A stretch of 38,564 nt of DNA from Solirubrobacterales bacterium (GTDB taxonomy: Bacteria; Actinomycetota; Thermoleophilia; Solirubrobacterales; Solirubrobacteraceae). Location: contig JAFAXX010000171.1 in NCBI GenBank assembly GCA_019240655.1, positions 1-38,564 of the forward strand. Reading direction: 5' to 3'. Below are positions 7,114-15,300 of this stretch, piece after piece. A program made the translations under genes and the position numbers. Numbering within the stretch: the first letter of the stretch is position 1; every line of letters begins with the position of its first letter. The notes under the pieces were generated by a model. The model saw nothing but the letters and a program-made list of their open reading frames with translations, did not search any database and was not told the DNA's origin.

Positions 7114-8733
7114 GTGAGCACCACGCAGGTGGGCGACCCGGCCCGGGAGGTGCTGAATCAGCCGGAGCCGCTGCAACCGGTCAACCTGTTCGACGTCGAC
7201 CTCGCCATGAGCGAGGCGCTGGCCCGGGAAGGCGGAGGCTGGGGCGTGGATCGTGCGCGCGAGGCCGGGGCGGTGGCCGGCGGCGCCGAGGCGCTCGAGC
7301 ACGGACGGCGGGCCGAGCGCAACCTGCCGATCCTCCGCACCCACGACCGATTCGGCCGACGGGTCGACGAGGTGGAGCTCGATCCCTCTTGGCACTGGTT
7401 GCTGCGGGGAGCGGTGGAGCGGGAGATCCACTCGCTGCCGTGGCGGGATCCGCGCCGCGGCGCCCACGTTGTCCGCGCCGCGCTGTTCATGCTCTGGAGC
7501 AACGCCAACGACGGCGTCATGTGCCCGGTCTCGATGACCTACGCCGCGGTGCCGGCGTTGCGCGACGGCGCGCCGGAGATCGCCTCGGATTGGGAGCCGC
7601 GCCTGACCCGGCCGGACTACGAGACCGGCGCGCTGGCCGGCATGGCGATGACCGAGCGCCAGGGCGGCTCGGATGTCCGCGCCAACATCTCGCGGGCCGA
7701 GCCGGCGGGCGACGGCCGCTACGAGCTTCACGGCCACAAATGGTTCTGCTCGTATCCGCCCTGCGATGTCTTCCTGGTGCTCGCCCAGGCACCCGGCGGC
7801 CTCTCGTGCTTCTTCGTCGAGCGCGGCCCGGGCATGGAGTTCCAGCGTCTCAAGGACAAGCTCGGCACGCGCTCGCTTCCGTCCTCGGAGGTCGAGTTCC
7901 GGGGAGTCCCCGGCCGCCTGGTGGGAGAGGAGGGGAGGGGCGTGCCGGCGATCATCAGGATGGTCAACCACACCCGCCTGGACTGCCTGCTCGGCTCGAC
8001 CGCGACGCTGCGGCGGGGCACGCTGGAGGCGATCCACCACGCCCGCAGCCGCGTCGCGTTCGGGGCGCGGCTGGTCGAGCAGCCGGTGATGCTCAACGTG
8101 CTGGCCGACCTCGCGCTCGAATCGGAGGCCGCGACCGCGGCCGCGCTGCGGGTGGCGCGCAGCTACGACTCGCCCTCGGAGGCTGGGTTTCGCCGCTTCG
8201 CGACCGCGGTGATGAAGTACTGGGTGTGCAAGCGCGCGCCCGGCCACGCCGCCGAGGCGCTCGAGTGTCTCGGCGGGAATGGCTTCGTCGAGGACTCCGG
8301 GATGCCGTTGCTGTATCGCGACGCGCCGCTCAACTCGATCTGGGAGGGCTCTGGGAACGTGCTCGCCCTCGACGTTCTGCGGGCGATGGTGCGCGAGCCG
8401 AGCGGCCTCCCGGCGTTCATGGCCGAGTGCGAGCTGGCGGCCGGAGCTGACCCGCGCCTCGATGCCCACCTCGAGCGGGTGCGGGCCGACGTGCAGGCGC
8501 TGTTCTCCGGCTCGGGCGACAGGCTGTACCAGAGCCAGTTCGGCGCGCGGCGTATCGTCGGCGGCCTGGCGCTGGCCCTGCAGGGATCGCTGCTCGTCCG
8601 CCACGCCCCGCCGGAGGTCGCCGATGCCTTCTGCGCCGCGCGGCTCGACGGCCACGCGGCCGGCCGGGTGTACGGGACGCTGCCCGCCGGCGTCGCCGCC
8701 CGGCCGATCGTCGAGCGCGCCCACCCGGTATGA
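7114..8733 (+). CDS. AidB-like acyl-CoA dehydrogenase
   Basis: The 539 residues match the long AidB / isovaleryl-CoA-dehydrogenase-like branch, which carries an extra N-terminal domain and a longer C-terminal helix bundle. Landmarks are VCPVSMTYAAVPALR, AMTERQGGSDVRANIS, HGHKWFCSYPPCDVFLVLAQ and LECLGGNGFVEDSGMPLLYR followed by SIWEGSGNV. The Glu in WEG aligns with the catalytic base of classical acyl-CoA dehydrogenases. E. coli AidB binds DNA and protects against alkylation, but most actinobacterial relatives are annotated as acyl-CoA dehydrogenases, and the operon supports a metabolic role. It starts at GTG 7114, preceded by GGAGGGGAG, and overlaps the TetR gene by ATGA at its end. Confidence 0.9.
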   Translation: MSTTQVGDPAREVLNQPEPLQPVNLFDVDLAMSEALAREGGGWGVDRAREAGAVAGGAEALEHGRRAERNLPILRTHDRFGRRVDEVELDPSWHWLLRGAVEREIHSLPWRDPRRGAHVVRAALFMLWSNANDGVMCPVSMTYAAVPALRDGAPEIASDWEPRLTRPDYETGALAGMAMTERQGGSDVRANISRAEPAGDGRYELHGHKWFCSYPPCDVFLVLAQAPGGLSCFFVERGPGMEFQRLKDKLGTRSLPSSEVEFRGVPGRLVGEEGRGVPAIIRMVNHTRLDCLLGSTATLRRGTLEAIHHARSRVAFGARLVEQPVMLNVLADLALESEAATAAALRVARSYDSPSEAGFRRFATAVMKYWVCKRAPGHAAEALECLGGNGFVEDSGMPLLYRDAPLNSIWEGSGNVLALDVLRAMVREPSGLPAFMAECELAAGADPRLDAHLERVRADVQALFSGSGDRLYQSQFGARRIVGGLALALQGSLLVRHAPPEVADAFCAARLDGHAAGRVYGTLPAGVAARPIVERAHPV

Positions 8734-9359
8734 GCGCGGTCGCGGGCGAGGCGGTCGGGACCCGCGAGAGGTTGCTCGACGCGGCGCGGGCCGTGATCGA
8801 GGAGCGTGGCTACGGCGCTGCTTCGGTGGTCGCGATCGTCGCACGGGCGGGCGTGGCGGCGGGCACGCTATACCGCCACTTCGCCTCCAAGGAGGAGCTG
8901 TTCGTCGAGGTCTTCCGCTCGGTGTGCGCGGGCGAGGAGCGTGCGATGCGGCTGGCCGCCGCGCGGGCGGCGCCGGAAGCGAGCCGGGTCGCGGTGCTCG
9001 AGGCGGTGCTGGCCACCTTCGCCGAGCGCGCCCTGCGCAACCCGCGGCTGGCCTGGGCGCTGATCGCCGAACCGGTCGACCGGCGGGTCGATGCCGAGCG
9101 CCTGCGCCACCGCGAACGGTACGCGAGGACGGTAGCCGAGATGCTGCGCGCCGCCGTCGCCGCCGGCGAGGTGCCGCCTCAGCGCGTCGAGTTCACGGCA
9201 GCGGCGCTCATCGGCGGCTGCGGCGAGGCGCTGGTGGGGCCGCTCTCACCGGTGGCCGGCGCCCGTCCGGCGCCGGCGGAGGTCGCGGCGGCGCTACGGA
9301 TGTTCGTACGCCGAGCGGTCGGCGCTCGGGTGGAGGGTGGTGACGGGCGGTGCGAGTGA
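8730..9359 (+). CDS. TetR/AcrR family transcriptional regulator
   Basis: The protein has 209 residues. The N-terminal helix-turn-helix reads TRERLLDAARAVIEERGYGA...VVAIVARAGVAAGTLYRHFASK (residues about 11-53), a textbook TetR domain, and the C-terminal helices form the ligand and dimer part. Its ATG overlaps the stop of the AidB-like gene, so it is made with the operon. It probably represses the surrounding acyl-CoA genes and responds to an acyl-CoA or acid, by analogy to KstR/FadR-like TetR proteins. Candidate targets are the palindrome at 4717-4732 and CCGTTC-GGT-GAACGG at 9366-9380, just after its own stop. Confidence 0.9.
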   Translation: MSAVAGEAVGTRERLLDAARAVIEERGYGAASVVAIVARAGVAAGTLYRHFASKEELFVEVFRSVCAGEERAMRLAAARAAPEASRVAVLEAVLATFAERALRNPRLAWALIAEPVDRRVDAERLRHRERYARTVAEMLRAAVAAGEVPPQRVEFTAAALIGGCGEALVGPLSPVAGARPAPAEVAAALRMFVRRAVGARVEGGDGRCE

Positions 9360-9365
9360 ACGCGA

Positions 9366-9380
9366 CCGTTCGGTGAACGG
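9366..9380. promoter_or_regulatory. Inverted repeat CCGTTC-GGT-GAACGG after the TetR gene
   Basis: A perfect 6-bp inverted repeat with a 3-bp centre lies 6 bases after the TetR stop. A second copy with one mismatch (CGGTTC-GGT-GAACGG, 9413-9427) follows because of the 47-bp duplication. It could be an operator or a weak intercistronic hairpin. There is no U-run, so it is not a classical terminator. Confidence 0.3.
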
Positions 9381-9461
9381 CTAGTGGCGTCGCCGGTGCG
9401 AATCGAGCGCGACGGTTCGGTGAACGGCTAGTGGCGTCGCCGGTGCGAATCGAGCGCGACG
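9368..9461 (+). repeat. 47-bp tandem direct duplication covering the enoyl-CoA hydratase start
   Basis: Bases 9368-9414 are repeated exactly at 9415-9461, with the homology fading after one or two mismatches on each side. Each unit holds the inverted repeat half GTTC-GGT-GAACGG, CTAGTGG and the first codons of the enoyl-CoA hydratase. Because 47 is not a multiple of 3, the first copy encodes a 15-codon version of the N-terminus (GTG 9384) that ends at TAG 9429-9431. That stop overlaps the GTG (9431) of the real gene. Confidence 0.95.
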
Positions 9462-10201
9462 GTCCGGTGTTCACCGTGCTGCTGTCCCGGCCGGAGCGGC
9501 GCAATGCGGTGGACGGGCCGACCGCGGCGGCGCTGTCCGAGGCCTTCGACCAGTTCGATGGCGATGACGCCGCGTCCGTGGCGGTGCTGCACGGCGAAGG
9601 TGGCGTGTTCTGCGCCGGCGCCGATCTCCGCGCCGTGGGGTCGGCGTCGGGCAACCGCGTGGCCGCGGACGGCGACGGCCCCATGGGCCCGACGCGAATG
9701 CGGCTCTCGAAGCCGGTGATTGCCGCGGTGGCCGGGGCGGCGGTGGCGGGCGGGCTGGAGCTCGCGCTCTGGTGCGACCTCCGAGTGGTGGAGGCTGGAG
9801 CGGTGTTCGGAGTGTTCTGCCGGCGCTGGGGCGTGCCGCTGATCGACGGCGGGACCGTCCGCCTGCCCCGGCTGATCGGCGCCAGCCGCGCCATGGACCT
9901 GGTGCTGACCGGCCGGCCGGTAGACGCGGAGGAGGCGCTCGCCATCGGCTTGGCCAACCGGCTGGTGGCCGACGGCACCTCTCGGGCAGAAGCCGAGTCG
10001 CTGGCGCGATCGCTGGCGGCGTTCCCGCAGACCTGCCTGCGGGAGGACCGGCTGTCCCTGCTCGAGCAGGAGGGCCTCAGCGAGGAGGCGGCGATGGCGG
10101 GTGAGTTTCACCGCGGGGTGCGCTCGCTGGCCCAGGCAGAGACCGGAGTCGCGCGGTTCCGCGCCGGCGAGGGCAGACACGGCGGCTTTTCGCCGGCGTG
10201 A
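9431..10201 (+). CDS. Enoyl-CoA hydratase/isomerase (crotonase) family protein
   Basis: This 256-residue crotonase-fold protein would hydrate or isomerise the 2-enoyl-CoA made by the upstream dehydrogenases. It shows the N-terminal strand VFTVLLSRPERRNAVDG and the first oxyanion-hole loop FCAGADLRAVG (residues about 58-68). It also shows AAVAGAAVAGGLELALWCDLRV with the second oxyanion glycine, then FGVFCRRWGVPLIDGGTVRLPRLIG, where Asp of LIDGG replaces the more usual Glu near E144 of rat hydratase. Start GTG 9431 was chosen because the family sequence begins there; it sits in the second copy of a 47-bp duplication and overlaps the stop of the duplicated 15-codon fragment. It is the last gene of the operon. 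Confidence 0.88.
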   Translation: MASPVRIERDGPVFTVLLSRPERRNAVDGPTAAALSEAFDQFDGDDAASVAVLHGEGGVFCAGADLRAVGSASGNRVAADGDGPMGPTRMRLSKPVIAAVAGAAVAGGLELALWCDLRVVEAGAVFGVFCRRWGVPLIDGGTVRLPRLIGASRAMDLVLTGRPVDAEEALAIGLANRLVADGTSRAEAESLARSLAAFPQTCLREDRLSLLEQEGLSEEAAMAGEFHRGVRSLAQAETGVARFRAGEGRHGGFSPA

Positions 10202-10214
10202 ACGGCCCGTCTTT

Positions 10215-10320
10215 GCGCGGCGCGCCGTCAGACCAGACCGGGCGCGCGGCGCGCCGTTAGACCAGACCGGTACGGACCGGTGCGCGCGCGGCGCGCCGTC
10301 AGACCAGACCGGTGCGGACC
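10215..10320. repeat. Three copies of the 3' end of the response-regulator gene
   Basis: A 27-bp unit (GCGCGGCGCGCCGT(C/T)AGACC...) occurs at 10215-10241, 10244-10270 and 10286-10312. Copies 2 and 3 share a longer 36-bp stretch that includes GGTRCGGACC. Copy 3 contains the last codons and the stop of the minus-strand response regulator (GLV-stop); copies 1 and 2 lie in its 3' flank and repeat the same codons and stop. Each unit contains the 8-bp palindrome GGCGCGCC, so the transcript can form a row of small GC hairpins between the convergent genes. Confidence 0.9.
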
Positions 10321-10940
10321 GCCCGCACCGCGGCCTGAAGGCGGTTTTCGACCTGGAGCTTGATCAGGATGCTCGAGACGTGGTTCTTCACCGTGTGCTG
10401 GCTCAGATACAGCGCCTCGCCGATCGCGGCATTGTCGAGCCCGCGACACAGAAGCGCGAGCACCTCGAGCTCACGCGGCGTCATTCCCTCGCTCCAGTGG
10501 ATCGGCTCGATGTGCGCGGGCTCGCGCAGACGGGTGACCAGCCGGCTCGCGACGCGCGGGGAGATCAGCGACTCCCCGCGGGCGGCGGCCCGCACGCCTT
10601 CGGTGATCTGATCTATCGGAGCGTCCTTGACGAGGTACCCGCATGCGCCCGCCAGGAGCGCATTCATGACGTACTCGTCGTCGGTCATCATGGTCAGGAC
10701 GACCACGCGGGCCAGCGGCGCGGCGGTGGTGAGCCGCTGGGTGGCCTCGATCCCGGACATGCCCGGCATGTTGAGGTCCATGAGCACGACTCCGGGACCC
10801 ATCCTGGCCGCCAGAGGGATCGCGTCGGCGGCCATGGCCGCCTCGCCGAACACTTCGATGCCACGTTCGGCCAGCAGCCCCGACAGGCCGCGGCGGTACA
10901 GCTCGTGGTCATCCACCACGATGACTTTGACGTCGCCCAA
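10299..10940 (-). CDS. NarL/FixJ-type two-component response regulator (canonical receiver)
   Basis: The 213 residues form a receiver plus a LuxR-type helix-turn-helix. The receiver has all key residues: the acidic pair in VVDDHELYRRG, the phospho-acceptor Asp in VLMDLNMPGMSG, the Thr in VVVLTMMTDD and the Lys in GYLVKDAP. The C-terminal domain reads MTPRELEVLALLCRGLDN...HTVKNHVSSILIKLQ. It starts at TTG 10940, with GGAG and GGGG upstream. There is no kinase beside it; the only sensor kinase in the window is the HisKA_3-type protein at 26513, which belongs to the right class to be its partner, but that pairing is inference. Its 3' end is the source of the repeats at 10215-10320. Confidence 0.92.
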   Translation of the reverse strand: MGDVKVIVVDDHELYRRGLSGLLAERGIEVFGEAAMAADAIPLAARMGPGVVLMDLNMPGMSGIEATQRLTTAAPLARVVVLTMMTDDEYVMNALLAGACGYLVKDAPIDQITEGVRAAARGESLISPRVASRLVTRLREPAHIEPIHWSEGMTPRELEVLALLCRGLDNAAIGEALYLSQHTVKNHVSSILIKLQVENRLQAAVRAVRTGLV

Positions 10941-11068
10941 CTTCGCCCCAATTCTCCGTATTCCGTTACGTTGAGAGACCGCGGCCGCGTCCTGCGGCCA
11001 AGTCCCTATTCCTTTCTACAGCTCATCATACCGGACGCCGCCGCCGTCGTGAAGCCCTGGTTACGAGC

Positions 11069-12352
11069 TCACGAATGAGCCACCATCTGGGCCGGCGGGT
11101 CGACGCCGGGCAGGTAGCCCGCCGCACACGGTGAGCTGTCGAACTCCTCGGCGGCCGGCCCCTCTCCGAAGTAGTGCGCGATCGCGGCGACCGACCGCTG
11201 AGCGGCGAGGCCGTCGCCGTAGGGATTGACCGCGTTGGCCATCGCCGCATAGGCATCGGCATCGGTCAGCAGGCGGCCGACCATTGCGGCGATCAGGTCC
11301 TCGTCGGTTCCGACCAGGCGGACGGTGCCCGCGTGCACCGCCTCGGGTCGCTCGGTCGTCTCGCGCATCACCAGCACCGGCTTGCCAAGGCTCGGGCCTT
11401 CCTCCTGGACGCCGCCGCTGTCGGTGAGGATGACCGTGGCCCGGTTCATCAGCCGGGAGAATCCACCGTAGGGCAGCGGCTCGGTCACGGTCACGTTCGC
11501 GAGCCGGCCGATCGCCGGCAGCACCGCATCCCGGACGAGTGGGTTGCGGTGGATCGGGAAGACGATGCGCAGGTCGGGGTGCGAGCGTGCGATCCGGGCC
11601 AGCGCGCGGCCAACCGCGCGCAACGGGGCACCCCAGGACTCGCGCCGGTGTGCGGTGACCAGCAGCACCGGTCCAGGCGCCGCGTCCAGCGCTGCGAGCG
11701 CCGGATCGCCGTAGTCGAGTCGACAGGCGACCGCCCACAGCAGCGCGTCGATGACCGTGTTCCCGGTCACCACCACCGAGCTCGGGTCAACGTTTTCGGC
11801 CAGCAGGTTCGCGCGGCTGGTGGCGGTCGGAGCCAGGTGCAGCGCCGCCAGGCGCGTGGCCAGGCGCCGGTTTATCTCCTCCGGATAGGGCGCGTAGACG
11901 TCCCCGGTGCGCAGGCCGGCCTCGAGATGGAACACCGGGATCTTCTCGTAGAAAGCGGCCAGAGCGGCGGCGAAGACCGTCGTCGTATCACCTTGGACGA
12001 CGACGGCGTCCGGGGCCTGATCTGCCAGCAGCCTCCGCACGCCGGTGAGCGCGCGGGTCGTGATATCGGTGAGCGTCTGGCCGGGCTCGTGGATGTCGAG
12101 GTCGTAGTGGGGCGTGATTCCGAATACCTCATTGACCTGATCGAGCATGCTGCGGTGCTGGGCGGTGACCGCGACCAGCGGCGTGAACAGCGGTGAGTCG
12201 TCCAGGGCCCGGATCAGCGGTGCGACCTTGACCGCCTCCGGTCGTGTTCCGTACACGACCATGATGCGGCGCGGAGGCCCGGGTCTGACCGGCTCGGGCG
12301 CGGCGACCAGGTGGGGCTTCGACGGATTGCGGTGGCGGTCGGCGGCAGGCAT
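11069..12352 (-). CDS. wecB: UDP-N-acetylglucosamine 2-epimerase (non-hydrolysing)
   Basis: This 427-residue cytoplasmic enzyme interconverts UDP-GlcNAc and UDP-ManNAc, a precursor of surface polysaccharides and teichoic-acid linkage units. Motifs are VYGTRPEAVKVAPL at the nucleotide site, GDTTTV with Asp122, FHLEAGLRTGD with Glu144, PEEINRR with Glu158/159 and VTAHRRES with His235. These match the catalytic D95, E117, E131 and H213 of the E. coli enzyme. LTDSGGVQEEGPSLGKPVLVMR binds the UDP end. GAGGAGC, which overlaps the stop of the upstream glycosyltransferase, is a strong RBS five bases before ATG 12352. The two genes are therefore one operon, and the enzyme probably feeds that transferase or its product. 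Confidence 0.95.
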   Translation of the reverse strand: MPAADRHRNPSKPHLVAAPEPVRPGPPRRIMVVYGTRPEAVKVAPLIRALDDSPLFTPLVAVTAQHRSMLDQVNEVFGITPHYDLDIHEPGQTLTDITTRALTGVRRLLADQAPDAVVVQGDTTTVFAAALAAFYEKIPVFHLEAGLRTGDVYAPYPEEINRRLATRLAALHLAPTATSRANLLAENVDPSSVVVTGNTVIDALLWAVACRLDYGDPALAALDAAPGPVLLVTAHRRESWGAPLRAVGRALARIARSHPDLRIVFPIHRNPLVRDAVLPAIGRLANVTVTEPLPYGGFSRLMNRATVILTDSGGVQEEGPSLGKPVLVMRETTERPEAVHAGTVRLVGTDEDLIAAMVGRLLTDADAYAAMANAVNPYGDGLAAQRSVAAIAHYFGEGPAAEEFDSSPCAAGYLPGVDPPAQMVAHS

Positions 12353-12362
12353 TACTTGCTCC

Positions 12363-15300
12363 TCATGGTTTGGGGTTGGCGGCGGCGGCCGACCCGGCGG
12401 GCAGCGCCTGAACGTGGATGTCGTCGAAGCGCGCGACCGAGTCCTCGGCGTAGACGCCGAAGCCGCCGGTCAGATACGGCCGCTCGGTGTCGACGAACTT
12501 GGTCAGCACACGGCCTTCGGCCGAGACCGTGATCTGATTGCCGCTCTGAACCACTCCCACGCGGTGCTCGGCGCCGATCGGGAACTGCGGAAGCTTGCCC
12601 GAGGCCAGGAATCGCTCACCGCCGGGATACGCCGGATCCTGCTTGGAGAGCAGCCAACCGGTCGGTTCGAGCGTCAACGCGTAGAAACGCTGCGGCGAGC
12701 TGTAGTGCCACACCACCCAGCCGACCTCCCACGGGTTGGGGGTACCGGCCGCCCCGTGACGCAGCTGGCGCGTCGTGCGAACCTGCGCGCCGGCGACGAA
12801 GTCCTGATACCAAGTCCGGCTCAGCACCAGGGCCGCGTGCGTCACCCGCGGGGATTGGGTGGTCGCGACCGAGAGGGTGATGGCCTGGCTCGGCCCGGAT
12901 CCGGTGAGCGACGTGTGGCCGTAGCCGCTGAACACCTGATACCAGTCGCTCCGCACGGGGCGGCTGTGGCCGCCGAACGACAGGAGGGCCACCCCGAGCG
13001 CCGCGAAGCCGACCGCGGCCGCCACCGACACCGTGCGGACGGACTTCTGCAACGGCGCACGCCGGCGCCCCGGCGGCCGAGGAGCACCCGAGGGCGAAGG
13101 CGCGGGTGCAGGGATGACGGCGAGGCGTCGATCGCCGTTTTGAGCGAACCGCGCCTGCGAGCTGTCCGGGCCTCGCTCGAGCGCCACCAGCGGAGCCTCA
13201 GCCACCCGATCGGTCTTAGACCAGTTGGTGCGGCGGCGCAGCGTGCGGCCGACCGCCCACCAGCCGGCGGCGTACCACATCAGGCAGTAGCCGACGTACA
13301 GATGGGCGAGCCCCGCAGTGCGGGCCAGCGACATACCGCGGTCGCGCTCGCGCAGCCAGTAGGTGTAGCTGTAGAGCACGGCCGGTCCGAAGGCCAGCGC
13401 GTAGGTCGAGAGCACCCACCAGCCGAGCGGGTTGCCCCCGTCGGCTGCGACGACTCCACTGCCGAGCAGCGAGCAGGCGAACGATGCGGTCAGTAGCGAG
13501 CCGATCAGCAGCAGCGCCGGGCTCGACAGGTGATAGAGGAGATCGACCCGCGCCGGCCGCGGCGCACCGCGCAGGATCCGCGGGATGAGCTTCCACGACT
13601 GCAGGTGGCCCTGGAACCAGCGCGAGCGTTGCCGGATCAGCCTTCGCAGCTCGATCACGCCCTGCTGATGGACAGCCGCCGTGTGGCAGTACTCGTTGCG
13701 CCAGCCCGCGGTGAGCAGGCGGATGCCGAGGTCGAGGTCCTCGGTCAGGCTGCGGGTCCACGGCGCCTCGCCGAGCGAGCGGAGCGCCGAGAGCCGCATG
13801 AACTGGCCGTTTCCACCCAGCCCGACACTGCCGAGATGACGCCGGCCGCGCTGGAAGACCTCGGTGTAGATGACGAACTCCATGTCCTGCATCCGGGCCA
13901 ACCGGCTCATCTCGCGGTTGTTGATGCGGACGCCGATCTGCACCGCGCCCACGGTCGGGTCGGCGAAGTACGGCGCGACCGCCGACAGGCTGTGCGGATC
14001 GACGCGGCCGTCGGCGTCGACGACCACGACGACGATCCGGTCGGGATCGCGACCCTCGAGCCACGAGCTCTCCGACAGCCGGGCGATGGCGGCATTCAGC
14101 GCCTCGCCCTTGCCCTGCCGGGCGTTCGGAGGCGTGCGCTGCATCAGCCGGACGCGCTCGTCCGCCACCCCCCTGACCGCTGCCGCGGTCCCGTCGTCGG
14201 AGCCGTCGTCGATCACCATCACCCCGAAGTTCTCGCCCGGCAACGAGAGCAGGCGCCGAAGGCTGTTGAGGATCACCTTCTCCTCGTTCAGGCACGGCAG
14301 CAGGAAGACGAAGAACAGCTCGTGCGCAGCGGCCGGCGGCGAGGCGCTCGCCATCGGCGCTCGGCGCCGGCGCCGGCGGCCGCGGGGCTCACGCCGCGAG
14401 GCGCCGAGCATCGTCAGTCCGTAGACGATCAGCAGTCCCACCGCGACGAGTGCCGCGATGGCCAGCGGCACCACCGCAGCGGCCCGTGAAGCCGACGCGA
14501 CCGGCGCGAGCGGCGGCGCGGTCGGGTTGGCGGCGGGCAGGGTGGCGACTGCGGTGGCCGTCCCGGCGGGTGTCCGGACGTTGATGCGCGCCTGCGCCGG
14601 CAGCGGGGCCGTGTCGGTGAAGCGCACGTAGTACTGACGGTTCAAGTCGGCACCGATTCGGCGCAGCGCGCCGGGCCAGTCGCCGGCCGTGCGGATGCGG
14701 GTGACGAAGCCGCCGTTTCCGGCGACGAGCGCCGTGTAGGCGGGCGCGCCCGTAGGGGAGGCGTCGAGCAGGTACAGCGAGGTGCCGCTGGCGGCCAGTT
14801 GCCGGCGCAGCCGCGCGCTCGCTGCCGCGCCGAGCGGTTCGTTCGCGCTCAGCACGAGAACCACCGTGCGCCGCACCGAGGCGCCCGGCGAGAACGCCGA
14901 CAGCGCCTCGGTGAGCCGGAGCGCCGCTGGCTCGCGCGGTCCGCGCGCGAGCGCGAGGTCGCTGGTCACCGCCGCGGCGGGATCGCCAGTCAGCTGGCCG
15001 GTGGCGGAGACCGCGGCCTCCGCGCCGGCGGGCAGCCCGGCGAGAAAGCCGGCGCCGGCGGAGCGCTCGAGCCCGAGCTCCGAGCTCCGCACGTGCAGGT
15101 CGGGCGAGAAGACGATCTGCAGATCGCCCGGGGAGAGCTGGCGGACGCTCGGGTGCTGCGACGCGCCCCCGACCTGGACAGTGATGTCCTTGCCGGTCAA
15201 CGGTCGCGAGGCCTGCGGCACGGTGATCACCATCCCGATCTCGGGCCGGCGCGAGACGTCGACCCGGAACGGCATGAGCGCAGTCGACAGTGCGCTCGCC

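Noticed and set aside
6859-8844. 661-codon open frame on the minus strand across the acyl-CoA dehydrogenase genes
   Set aside because: It is very rich in Arg, Ala, His and Gly with no domain, and lies opposite two clearly recognisable dehydrogenases and a TetR gene; it is a high-GC shadow.
10215-10320. CRISPR-like array
   Set aside because: There are only three copies, no unique spacers of even length and no cas genes; copy 3 is part of a coding sequence.
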